Origin: Halobacteriales archaeon QH_10_70_21
GTDB lineage: Archaea; Halobacteriota; Halobacteria; Halobacteriales; Haloarculaceae
Assembly (NCBI GenBank): GCA_003021325.1
Contig: PXQM01000058.1
Coordinates: 1-5,712 of the forward strand
DNA: 5,712 bases
Direction: 5' to 3'
A model generated the notes under the pieces. It did not search any database, had not been told where the DNA came from, and saw only the letters and a program-made list of their open reading frames with translations. The position numbers and the translations under genes are program-made. This document shows positions 1 through 5,477 of this stretch, piece after piece; within the stretch, counting starts at the first letter, position 1; the number at the start of each line of letters is the position of its first letter.

Positions 1-39
1 CCACGTCAGGGCGTGGCACAAACACCGCGGTTCGAAGGC

Positions 40-45
40 TTTATC
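40..45 (+). promoter_or_regulatory. TATA-like box of the L10e gene
   Basis: The hexamer TTTATC is centred about 30 bases before the ATG at 73, with a purine-containing CGAAGG just upstream where a BRE would sit. At this spacing an archaeal transcript would start at or a few bases before the ATG, so the mRNA is probably leaderless. No Shine-Dalgarno-like sequence lies just before the ATG. This is read by eye; the transcription start is inferred. Confidence 0.5.
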
Positions 46-72
46 CGCGAACTCGACCTGATTCGACGTACT

Positions 73-606
73 ATGAGTGACAAGCCCGCCTCGATGTACC
101 GGAACATCGACAAACCCGCGTACACCCGACGGGAGTACATCACGGGCATCCCCGGCTCGAAGGTCGCCCAGTACAAGATGGGCGACATCGACGCCGACCC
201 CGACGACTACGACGTCCAGATCAGCCTCATCGTCGACGAGGAGGTCCAGATACGCCACGGCTCGCTTGAGGCCGCGCGGCTGTCGGCCAACCGCCGGATG
301 CTGAAGGAGCTCGGCGAGGGCGGCGACTACAAGATGATCCTCCGGAAGTTCCCCCACCAGGTTATCCGGGAGAACAAGCAGGCGACCGGCGCCGGCGCCG
401 ACCGCGTCTCCGACGGGATGCGGCAGGCGTTCGGCAAGATAGTCGGCACCGCCGCCCGCATCCAGCAGGGCGAGCGGCTCTTCACCGTCTGGTGCAACCC
501 CGAGGACGCCCCCATCGCGAAGGACGCCTTCCGGCGCGCCTACAACAAGATCTCGCCGCCCTGCACCGTCAGGGTCGAGCGCGGCGAGGAACTGCTCATC
601 GCGTAA
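73..606 (+). CDS. rpl10e: 50S ribosomal protein L10e (uL16 family)
   Basis: This is the archaeal member of the L16/L10e family, a large-subunit protein that binds 23S rRNA near the tRNA sites and helps shape the peptidyl-transferase region. The 177-residue product has the normal archaeal length. It opens with [10 protein letters not shown] and continues with [13 protein letters not shown] (about 18-30), [14 protein letters not shown] (61-74) and [11 protein letters not shown] (92-102), which lead into the flexible Gly/Ala loop near the catalytic centre (about 103-112); then come [10 protein letters not shown] and AYNKISPPC. The open frame extends upstream to a GTG at 13, but the family starts at MSDKP and a TATA-like box lies inside that extension, so the ATG at 73 is chosen. 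It appears to be a single-gene unit: 217 bases follow before the next gene. Nothing is missing or unusual. Confidence 0.97.
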   Translation: MSDKPASMYRNIDKPAYTRREYITGIPGSKVAQYKMGDIDADPDDYDVQISLIVDEEVQIRHGSLEAARLSANRRMLKELGEGGDYKMILRKFPHQVIRENKQATGAGADRVSDGMRQAFGKIVGTAARIQQGERLFTVWCNPEDAPIAKDAFRRAYNKISPPCTVRVERGEELLIA

Positions 607-792
607 CGCCACCGTCCCGGAGCCCTTCTTCCGCTCTCGCCCGGCCAGCGCCCCGCTCGCGGTGCCCTCTCGGCCGTGACCCGTGAGACGACCCCGACCG
701 TCGCCCGATGCCGTGCCCCGCCCGCCCCGGGCGCTGACGACGCCGGCTAACGAGTGATTAACCTCTCCCGACCGCCAGAACGAACTACCGGT
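607..792. other. Intergenic spacer after L10e
   Basis: No gene is visible here. Shortly after the L10e stop there is a pyrimidine run containing CCCTTCTTCC (about 627-636), which could end the L10e transcript. A short GC hairpin (CGCCCG/CGGGCG, 719-733, three-base loop) is present, but with no T run after it, so its role is uncertain. Close to the next gene the sequence becomes AT-richer and leads into the TATA box at 793. Confidence 0.4.
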
Positions 793-800
793 AATATATG
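793..800 (+). promoter_or_regulatory. TATA box of the membrane-protein gene at 824
   Basis: AATATATG stands out against GC-rich surroundings and begins 31 bases before the ATG at 824. This is the expected distance for an archaeal leaderless transcript and supports that ATG as the start. Preceding bases (CTACCGGT) could serve as the BRE but are not a strong match. Confidence 0.65.
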
Positions 801-823
801 CTTGGAAACACCGTCCACCGAAC

Positions 824-1468
824 ATGGCGAGTGATACCAGTTCACTGTGGGGTTCGCTCGAACGGACGAGAGCAGCCGCGTTCATCGTCGGCGGGTTGAT
901 CTTCGTGGGGGACACGGCCGTCCTGCTCTGGCACCTGAACGCCGGCACGGAGCCTGCGGCGGCCGGGCAGGCGCTCGTGGGTGCGGCCTGGACGGCCGCC
1001 TTCGTCGGCTTGCTCGGGTTCTACCCGAGTTTGCGCGACCGGCGACCCCGGCTGACGAAGGCCGGCGCCGTCTTCGCCGCCCTCGGCGCCCTCGCCATGG
1101 CCGCGATGGCGGCCGCGATGACCGGATACGCCACCGGCCTCCTGAGCGGCGACCCCGGGGAAGCGGCGATGATGCTGTTGCCCGGCATCTTCCTCGGCAT
1201 CGTCTTCGGGTTCGGGCTCTTCGGCGTCACCTGCCTCCTGACTGACGTCTACGCGGCCCGGGTCGGCCTGCTGTTCTTGGTGCTGCCGGCGACGTTCCTG
1301 TTCAACCTCGGGACCGGCATCGCGGGGTTCAACCCGCTGCCGAAGGTCATCGGCGTCGTGGTGGTCCTGTCCGTCACGTTCCTCGCGGTCGGGTACCTCC
1401 TCTGGACGGGCGAGGCCCGCGCGGCGGCGCGTGGCGTCGACGCCCCGAGCGACGCGAGCGCCGGCTGA
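824..1468 (+). CDS. Six-helix membrane protein of unknown function
   Basis: I do not recognise the family. The 214-residue product has a short polar N-terminus (about 1-16), then six hydrophobic stretches suited to membrane helices at roughly 17-38, 49-67, 79-104, 115-139, 146-166 and 174-194, and ends in a short Ala/Asp-rich tail. The third helix is very rich in Ala and Met. The loop between helices 2 and 3 (RDRRPRLTK, about 71-79) is strongly basic; by the positive-inside rule it should be cytoplasmic, which also puts both ends in the cytoplasm. No metal-binding, ATP-binding or transporter signature is visible, and there is no signal peptide apart from helix 1. The strong TATA box 25-31 bases upstream supports the ATG at 824. 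Its neighbours give no functional clue, as it is separated from them by more than 200 bases on each side. Confidence 0.8.
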   Translation: MASDTSSLWGSLERTRAAAFIVGGLIFVGDTAVLLWHLNAGTEPAAAGQALVGAAWTAAFVGLLGFYPSLRDRRPRLTKAGAVFAALGALAMAAMAAAMTGYATGLLSGDPGEAAMMLLPGIFLGIVFGFGLFGVTCLLTDVYAARVGLLFLVLPATFLFNLGTGIAGFNPLPKVIGVVVVLSVTFLAVGYLLWTGEARAAARGVDAPSDASAG

Positions 1469-1543
1469 AACTGCTGGCTGCCCCCCGTACATGTTCCGTC
1501 GCGAACCCGGCGGGAGACCCCTGGAGACCGACATTTTGGCAGG

Positions 1544-1564
1544 AACCGCACCGCGCGGTTGCGG
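1544..1564. repeat. GC-rich inverted repeat downstream of the membrane-protein gene
   Basis: AACCGC (1544-1549) pairs with GCGGTT (1555-1560), and alternatively CCGCA (1546-1550) pairs with TGCGG (1560-1564) around the palindrome CCGCGCGG. It lies 76 bases after the stop at 1468, in a 213-base spacer without visible genes. It could fold at the 3' end of the transcript, but it is not followed by a T run, and short self-complementary tracts are common at this GC content. Confidence 0.3.
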
Positions 1565-1650
1565 CCGGCAGCACGAGCCCTCACCGGTCTCTCGCGGACC
1601 GTTCCGACACCTGCAGCTCCGGCTGGGTCGCCCCATCCGGTGGACCATCG

Positions 1651-1658
1651 CTTACAAG
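1651..1658 (+). promoter_or_regulatory. Weak TATA-like box of the creatininase-family gene
   Basis: CTTACAAG is the least GC-rich stretch just upstream and begins 31 bases before the ATG at 1682, the position expected for a leaderless haloarchaeal promoter. It is a poor match to TTTATA, so support comes mainly from spacing. Confidence 0.35.
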
Positions 1659-1681
1659 CCGGCGCCGCGTCTGGGTCTCGT

Positions 1682-2407
1682 ATGAACCTCCCAGAGTCGA
1701 CGTGGACCGACGTCCGTGACGCCGAGGCCGACCTCGCAGCTCTGCCCGTCGGCAGCACCGAACAGCACGGCCCGCACGCGCCGCTGGGCGTGGACTTCAT
1801 GACCGCCGAGGCCATCGCCGAGGCCGGCGTCGAGCGCTACGCCGACGACCACGGCGGCCGGGCGCTTGTCGGCCCGACCATCCCCGTCGGCGTCGCCGAG
1901 GAGCACCGCGACTTCGACGGGACGCTGTGGGTCAGCGAGGACACCTTCCGCGCGTACGTCCGCGAAACGGTGGAGAGCCTGGCGCACCACGGCCTCGACG
2001 GCGTCGTCGTGGTCAACGGCCACGGCGGCAACGCCGCCGCCCTCCGAGAGCTCTGTGCGCGGTACACCCGCGATGGCGACGGCTACGCCGTCCCCTACAC
2101 CTGGTTCGACGCCGTCGACTTCGAGAACCTGGGCCACGGCGGTCCCGCCGAGACGTCGTTCATCCGGCACCTCCACCCCGAGCTGGTCCGAGAGGACCGC
2201 ACGGAGGCGGCCGCCGACGGCGCTTCCGGTGGCTGGGGCGAGTGGCTCCACGGGACGAATCTGGCGTACGACTCCTCGTCGTTCACCGACAGCGGGGTCG
2301 TCGGGGACCCTCGCGACGGGAACGCGGCGCTCGGCGAGGAACTGCTGGCGGAATCGGCGGCCGGGCTGGCGGACGTGCTCGACGCGGTCGCCTCGCGGGT
2401 GGCCTGA
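1682..2407 (+). CDS. Creatininase-family amidohydrolase (possible ArfB-type deformylase)
   Basis: This is a 241-residue metal-dependent amide hydrolase of the creatininase superfamily, near the family's usual length. The signature runs in order: PVGSTEQHGPHAPLGVDF (22-39), supplying the Glu27, His29 and Asp38 metal ligands; PVGVAEEHRDFDGTLWVS (68-85); the glycine-rich VVNGHGGN (110-117), with His114 as a ligand; GHGGPAETS (151-159), with Glu157 as the last ligand; and GVVGDPRDGNAALGEELL near the C-terminus. All expected metal ligands are present, so it should be active; no signal peptide or membrane helix is visible and it is probably cytoplasmic. The family includes creatinine amidohydrolase, the mycofactocin peptidase MftE and ArfB, the archaeal deformylase that removes formate from the formylaminopyrimidine intermediate of riboflavin and F420 synthesis. 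In an archaeon an ArfB-like role is more likely than creatinine use, but the substrate cannot be read from sequence. The ATG at 1682 is chosen because conserved sequence begins right after it. Confidence 0.93.
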   Translation: MNLPESTWTDVRDAEADLAALPVGSTEQHGPHAPLGVDFMTAEAIAEAGVERYADDHGGRALVGPTIPVGVAEEHRDFDGTLWVSEDTFRAYVRETVESLAHHGLDGVVVVNGHGGNAAALRELCARYTRDGDGYAVPYTWFDAVDFENLGHGGPAETSFIRHLHPELVREDRTEAAADGASGGWGEWLHGTNLAYDSSSFTDSGVVGDPRDGNAALGEELLAESAAGLADVLDAVASRVA

Positions 2408-2492
2408 TACGGAATCGTCGTACCGATGGACCGGTCGTCGCCGGTGCGGGTCCGCGACGGCCGGTCCCGGACTACGGCAATCCGTACGAATC

Positions 2493-2603
2493 ATAGTGAT
2501 CATTGCGATTATTTTCGTGATCACGTCGCGTGAACGGTCGGTTCGCGGGCCGAAGCGCACGAACCGCGACTCCCCGGCGGTAACGAGTCGCAATAATCAC
2601 TAT
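2493..2603. repeat. AT-rich element bounded by 16-base imperfect inverted repeats
   Basis: The left arm at 2493-2508 (ATAGTGATCATTGCGA) and the right arm at 2588-2603 (TCGCAATAATCACTAT) are reverse complements with one mismatch. Between them are the perfect 10-base palindrome CGTGATCACG (2516-2525), a second GTGATCA 21 bases after the first (2496 and 2517), and an inner inverted repeat CGGTTCG/CGAACCG (2539-2545 and 2560-2566). The T-rich ATTATTTT (2508-2515) could end the creatininase-family transcript. The element fills the gap between two convergent genes and its right end touches the stop codon of the minus-strand gene (TGA, 2603-2605). It could be a two-way terminator, an operator or a small MITE-like insertion; no flanking target duplication is visible. 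Confidence 0.6.
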
Positions 2604-3007
2604 CAGTCGTCGGCGTCCTCGTGGGCGTCCTCGAGGGTTCCCCGGAGTTCCGGGATGGTCGCCGTGAGGTCGCTCACCTGGTCGTGGGCCTCGACGATAC
2701 TCTCGAGGAGTCCCTCGAGCTCGGCGATATCGGCCTCGAGATCGTCGGCGTCGTCGAAGGCATCGGCCTTCTTGCCGACCACGAACTGCTTTTTTGCGCT
2801 CCGGAGGTGGTCCTCGGCGTCGCCGGTGTCGAGAGCGCCCTTCAGACCGTTGAGCACGCCCAGGCTGTTGTCGGCGTCGGCGTCCCAGATGTCGTCCGAT
2901 TCGGGGAGGGCGGCCTTCGCGTCGGCGAGGCTCGATTCGACGTCCTCGCGCATCTCGCTTGCCGCCTCGTCGAACAGTTCGTCGTTGTCGAGCGTCGCCT
3001 GACTCAT
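2603..3007 (-). CDS. Small acidic helical protein, DUF5790 type
   Basis: The 134-residue product resembles the haloarchaeal DUF5790 family, whose function is unknown; the name rests on memory of family members opening with MSQATLDNDELF and keeping LGVLNGLKGALDTGDAEDHL (49-68). It is very acidic and almost entirely helix-compatible, without cysteines, signal peptide or membrane segment. Residues about 86-115 (DDLEADIAELEGLLESIVEA and following) have coiled-coil character, and the tail is Glu/Asp-rich (EDAHEDADD). The middle section KKQFVVGKKADAF is the only basic patch. A soluble cytoplasmic protein that self-associates or binds a partner is plausible, but no catalytic motif is visible. It has its own promoter-like TATA sequence and converges with the creatininase-family gene. 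The start at 3007 gives the family N-terminus. Confidence 0.88.
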   Translation of the reverse strand: MSQATLDNDELFDEAASEMREDVESSLADAKAALPESDDIWDADADNSLGVLNGLKGALDTGDAEDHLRSAKKQFVVGKKADAFDDADDLEADIAELEGLLESIVEAHDQVSDLTATIPELRGTLEDAHEDADD

Positions 3008-3030
3008 ACCGGCACGTTCGTCGCCCTGCT

Positions 3031-3040
3031 GGTTAAAAAC
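3031..3040 (-). promoter_or_regulatory. TATA box of the DUF5790-type gene
   Basis: On the minus strand this reads GTTTTTAACC, lying 24-33 bases before the ATG whose first base is 3007. It is the only AT-rich tract in a 69-base spacer. The distance fits a leaderless transcript, so this gene is probably transcribed separately from the membrane-protein gene upstream of it on the same strand. Confidence 0.65.
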
Positions 3041-3076
3041 ACGCCGGAAAGCGAAAGTGAAACCCGGCGCGCGCGG

Positions 3077-4111
3077 TTACTGCGGGCCGACCTGCGGGTC
3101 GTCGGCCCCGCTCGAGGGAGTGTCGTCGGCGCCGCCGTCGCCGCTGCGGACCGCCCGGCGTCGCTCCGGGGCGAAGTCCAGTTCGCCGTCGACCTCGGCG
3201 AGGACGAACAGCGCGTAGTAGCGGAGGAACACCTCCACCAGCGCGGACGCGGCCAGGAAGACGACAGTGAACGTGACCCCGCCGATGACCGCGGCGACGG
3301 CGATTCCGACGGTCGACGAGAGCGCGACCCCCACGACGACGCCGAGGATGCCGCCGACGACGAGCGCCGGAATCAGCGCCAGCACGGCGGTGATGAGGAC
3401 GGCGAGGCCGCCGACGAAGGCGAGCACCGCCACGGCGACCGCGTAGACGAGGAACTGTTTCGGCGCGCCGGCGAGCGTCGACCAGAACCGCCGCCAGCCG
3501 CCGATGACGCCGGTGTCCTCGAGCATCATCGTCGGGACGACGAAGGCGGTCGTGAACGCCGTGACGACGCCGACCGGCAGCCCGACGAGCGCGAACACGA
3601 CGCCGAGGCTGCCGGCCGCCACCAGGTACTCGAAGGGGGTGCCGCCGGTCCCGACGGTGGCAACGAGGAGCGCCGCCACGAGCCCGACCCCGATGGCCCC
3701 GAGCAGGACCCGGAACGCCGCCAGTCCGAGAGCCTGGCCGAGGTGGGCGCGCATCTCGGCGAACGTATCGACCTCACCGTCGCGGAGCCACACGAAGAAC
3801 GGGAACTCCAGCAGCGCGCCGAGCACGGCGAACAGTATCCAGATAACAGCGACGACGGCGACGACGGCCCCGAGCACCTCCTGGGGAATCTGCCCGGGGA
3901 GCTCCGAGCGCGCCTCCGGGGGCAGCTCCTGGGTCCCGGTCCCGGTCCCGCCGGTCCCGGTGCCGCCACCGCCGGTCGGCAGACTGATGCCGGGGGACCC
4001 GACGAGGAGTGCGGCCAGGGCCACCCACAGCCACTGTCCCATTCCCTCGGGGCGGTACTCCCTCGTCGCGGTTATCGCGTCTCCGAGTACGTCGAGCGCG
4101 TGGAGGGTCAT
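3077..4111 (-). CDS. Multi-pass membrane protein, DUF7544-like
   Basis: The 344-residue product is an integral membrane protein that resembles haloarchaeal proteins annotated as DUF7544, with a short N-terminus of the type M-x-LHALDVLGDAITATRE before helix 1; that family has no known function. Hydrophobic stretches lie at about 26-43, 79-107, 130-152, 163-194, 219-247, 249-265 and 267-292. Between the first two is a Gly/Thr-rich loop (47-60) made by a hexanucleotide repeat, followed by a Pro/Glu segment, probably outside the cell. Residues 195-218 (LEDTGVIGGWRRFWSTLAGAP) form a polar, partly amphipathic link like those in proteins with paired-helix repeats. After the last helix comes an acidic, disordered tail ending in DDPQVGPQ, probably cytoplasmic. 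No transport or enzymatic motif is recognised. A TATA box 25-33 bases upstream supports the start at 4111 and suggests transcription apart from mptD, which ends 67 bases upstream. Confidence 0.85.
   Translation of the reverse strand: MTLHALDVLGDAITATREYRPEGMGQWLWVALAALLVGSPGISLPTGGGGTGTGGTGTGTQELPPEARSELPGQIPQEVLGAVVAVVAVIWILFAVLGALLEFPFFVWLRDGEVDTFAEMRAHLGQALGLAAFRVLLGAIGVGLVAALLVATVGTGGTPFEYLVAAGSLGVVFALVGLPVGVVTAFTTAFVVPTMMLEDTGVIGGWRRFWSTLAGAPKQFLVYAVAVAVLAFVGGLAVLITAVLALIPALVVGGILGVVVGVALSSTVGIAVAAVIGGVTFTVVFLAASALVEVFLRYYALFVLAEVDGELDFAPERRRAVRSGDGGADDTPSSGADDPQVGPQ
3932..3964. repeat. GGTCCC hexanucleotide repeat in the membrane-protein gene
   Basis: Copies of GGTCCC start at 3932, 3938, 3944 and 3953, with a variant GGTGCC at 3959; a GCC triplet interrupts the series. 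On the coding (minus) strand each unit reads GGGACC and encodes Gly-Thr, giving the loop GTGTGGTGTGT. Gain or loss of units would keep the reading frame. Confidence 0.7.
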
Positions 4112-4135
4112 ACGTCCGGTTCGACGGAGCGCGAA

Positions 4136-4144
4136 CTTAAAAGG
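4136..4144 (-). promoter_or_regulatory. TATA box of the DUF7544-like gene
   Basis: On the minus strand this reads CCTTTTAAG, 25-33 bases before the start codon at 4111. It lies in the 67-base spacer after the mptD stop. Its spacing indicates an independent, probably leaderless transcript. The T run could also help stop transcription coming from mptD. Confidence 0.6.
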
Positions 4145-4178
4145 TCAGGCTAGAATAGCAGATGTACCGCGCGAGGGG

Positions 4179-4529
4179 TCACCGCTCCTCGAGTTCCTCG
4201 AGCCGCATCAGGGGGTAGTCGCCGTCCATCGCCATCGACGCCCGGACCGTACGGTCCTCGTAGGCGACGACCATCTCGACCTCCATGAACCGGCCGGTCA
4301 GTTCGGTGTAGTCGGCCGACCGGCCGTCCAGTTCGGCCGCGAGGTCGTCCTCCAGGACGTCGACGGTCACCGACTCGCAGTACGGCTGGTTCTCGATGGC
4401 CGCCTCCATGGCGGTCTCGAGGCTCCCGGCGCTGTCGGGGGAGACGGGCGTACCCGCGAACTGGTGGTACAGCGACCCGAACTTGATGCCGGTCTCGAAG
4501 CAGGCCTCCTGTGGCGACGTCGGCTCCAT
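4179..4529 (-). CDS. mptD: Archaeal dihydroneopterin aldolase (MptD family)
   Basis: This 116-residue protein belongs to the archaeal dihydroneopterin aldolase family (PF04038), which is unrelated in sequence to bacterial FolB. It splits 7,8-dihydroneopterin to 6-hydroxymethyl-7,8-dihydropterin and glycolaldehyde, a step toward tetrahydrofolate in haloarchaea and toward methanopterin in methanogens. Recognition rests on the conserved ACFETGIKFGSLYHQFAGTPVS (9-30), the helix SLETAMEAAIENQPYCESV (36-54) and the C-terminal MDGDYPLMRLEELEE (101-115). The length is typical and nothing is missing; it should be cytoplasmic and form homo-oligomers like its relatives. The frame is open far upstream, but family similarity begins at MEPTSPQEA, so the ATG at 4529 is used. 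It is divergent from the aIF2-beta gene with 75 bases between starts; no other pterin gene is in the window. Confidence 0.92.
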   Translation of the reverse strand: MEPTSPQEACFETGIKFGSLYHQFAGTPVSPDSAGSLETAMEAAIENQPYCESVTVDVLEDDLAAELDGRSADYTELTGRFMEVEMVVAYEDRTVRASMAMDGDYPLMRLEELEER

Positions 4530-4604
4530 GCCGGCCGTCGGGGCTCCGTCCACAAGTCGTTTCGCTCTCGGAACCCATTTCCGTCGCCGCCGCCTCCCGT
4601 CGGT
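4530..4604. promoter_or_regulatory. Compact divergent promoter region of mptD and aIF2-beta
   Basis: These 75 bases must hold the promoters of both divergent genes. For aIF2-beta the best TATA candidate is CCCATTT (4574-4580), about 28 bases before its ATG. For mptD the candidate on the minus strand is around 4551-4558 (GACTTGTG), a similar distance from 4529. Both are weak matches, and the two core promoters would lie about 20 bases apart, so the two transcripts may compete or be linked. The assignment is by spacing only. Confidence 0.4.
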
Positions 4605-5216
4605 ATGGACTACGAAGCCAGCCTGGACCGGGCGCTCTCGGCCGTCCCCGACATCGAGTCGGGCGGCGACCGGCTCTCGGTCCCCGACGCCGTCGCGCAG
4701 GCCGACGGCGCGTTCACGCGGTTCAACAACTTGGACGCGGTCGCCGACGCCCTCAACCGGAACACCGACCACCTCCACCGGTTCCTCCAGCGCTCGCTGG
4801 CGACCTCCGGGAAGCTCCAGTCGGGGGTCGGCCGGTACAACGGCGAGTTCGCCGCCCGCGACTTCGAGAGCGCGGTCGAGGAGTACACCGAGGAGTACGT
4901 CCGCTGCAGCGAGTGCGGGCTGCCGGACACGCGCCTGGTGCAGGAGGACCGGACGATGATGCTCCGGTGTGACGCCTGCGGTGCGTTCCGCCCGGTCCAG
5001 AAGAAGAGCGGGTCGGCGACCACCCAGCAGACGAAAAACGAGGTCGAGGCCGGCGAGACCTACCCCGTCGAGGTGACCGACACCGGCCGGAAGGGCGACG
5101 GCGTCGCCCACCGCGGCGACTACACCATCTTCGTCCCGGGCGCCAGCGAGGGCGACGTGGTCGAGATACTCATCGAGGACACCAGCGGTAACCTCGCGTT
5201 CTCCCGGTTGGCGTAG
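4605..5216 (+). CDS. eif2b: Translation initiation factor aIF2 subunit beta with C-terminal TRAM domain
   Basis: The 203-residue protein joins an aIF2-beta module to a TRAM domain. aIF2-beta is part of the heterotrimer that brings initiator Met-tRNA to the small ribosomal subunit. Residues about 1-30 form the N-terminal helix region that in relatives contacts the gamma subunit; 35-95 form the alpha-beta core, with RFNNLDAVADALNR, HLHRFLQRSLATSGK and GRYNGEF; 99-128 form the zinc ribbon with Cys101, Cys104, Cys122 and Cys125 in the family pattern RCSECGLPDTRLV...LRCDACGA. After a polar linker (about 132-147), residues 150-203 match TRAM, a small RNA-binding beta barrel, with GRKGDGVAHRGDYTIFVPGA and GNLAFSRLA. 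Plain archaeal beta subunits are about 140 residues; the TRAM-extended form is known from haloarchaea and Methanosarcina. The ATG at 4605 gives the usual MDYEASLDRA start. Whether this is the main beta subunit or a second copy cannot be told here. Confidence 0.96.
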   Translation: MDYEASLDRALSAVPDIESGGDRLSVPDAVAQADGAFTRFNNLDAVADALNRNTDHLHRFLQRSLATSGKLQSGVGRYNGEFAARDFESAVEEYTEEYVRCSECGLPDTRLVQEDRTMMLRCDACGAFRPVQKKSGSATTQQTKNEVEAGETYPVEVTDTGRKGDGVAHRGDYTIFVPGASEGDVVEILIEDTSGNLAFSRLA

Positions 5217-5245
5217 CGGGACCCTTCGCGCTGCTCGGCGTCCCG
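5217..5245 (+). terminator. Possible 3' hairpin of the aIF2-beta transcript
   Basis: CGGGAC (5217-5222), immediately after the stop codon, is reverse-complementary to GTCCCG (5240-5245) across a 17-base loop. It is placed where a 3' end structure would lie, but there is no strong T run beyond it, so termination is only a guess. Confidence 0.25.
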
Positions 5246-5444
5246 GAGTTGCGAGCGGGGAGAGAAGCGACCCACGATAGCGGGATTCGACCGAAGAGAG
5301 CCCCGTCGCGACGGGACTGAAGAGACGGGGTCGCCTTCGCCCGTTCGGGTCGTTAACGCTCTTTCCGGGAAACCCGTACGTTCGTGCGCAACGAATCCAG
5401 CGGAACCGACCGAGGGAGCCGCAATACGCGGCGAACACGCCGGA
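5246..5444. other. Intergenic region before aconitase, with a 14-base palindrome
   Basis: No gene is visible in this stretch on either strand. It contains the perfect palindrome CCCGTCGCGACGGG (5302-5315), and the outer CCCCGTC (5301-5307) can alternatively pair with GACGGGG (5324-5330). The T-containing stretch CGTTAACGCTCTTTCC (5351-5366) could end transcripts from the left. The palindrome is about 130 bases upstream of the aconitase TATA box, distant for an archaeal regulator site, so its role is unknown. Confidence 0.4.
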
Positions 5445-5452
5445 TTTATATC
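5445..5452 (+). promoter_or_regulatory. Strong TATA box of the aconitase gene
   Basis: TTTATATC is the best TATA box in the window and begins 33 bases before the ATG at 5478. The predicted transcript start falls within a few bases of the ATG, and no Shine-Dalgarno-like sequence is present, so the mRNA is leaderless or has a very short leader. Confidence 0.75.
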
Positions 5453-5477
5453 TGTGGGCGGTCGATGGGCGGACGTT

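Noticed and set aside
1..45. GGTTCGAA near the left edge as the T arm of a tRNA, and a CCACG/CGTGG hairpin at 1-16
   Set aside because: The bases flanking TTCGAA do not pair as a T stem on either strand, and no acceptor or anticodon arm can be found. The 5-base hairpin is too short to interpret at the window edge.
13..72. Upstream extension of the L10e gene to a GTG at 13
   Set aside because: The family begins with MSDKP at 73, and the extra 20 residues overlap a TATA-like box at the distance expected for the ATG at 73.
842..1648. Long minus-strand open frame opposite the membrane-protein gene
   Set aside because: Its translation is Arg/Glu/Gly-rich low-complexity sequence typical of the antisense frame of a GC-rich gene, while the plus frame gives six clean membrane helices and a proper promoter.
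2530..2583. A 17-codon GTG-started frame inside the inverted-repeat element
   Set aside because: It is too short, has no ribosome-binding site or family support, and falls within paired repeat sequence.
1652..2593. Long minus-strand open frame opposite the creatininase-family gene
   Set aside because: The plus strand carries all conserved motifs of a known family; the antisense frame matches nothing recognised and is a codon-bias shadow.
2621..4153. A 510-residue plus-strand open frame across the two minus-strand genes
   Set aside because: It is dominated by Arg, Asp, Glu and Gly runs, crosses an intergenic promoter region, and lies opposite two genes with convincing protein features.
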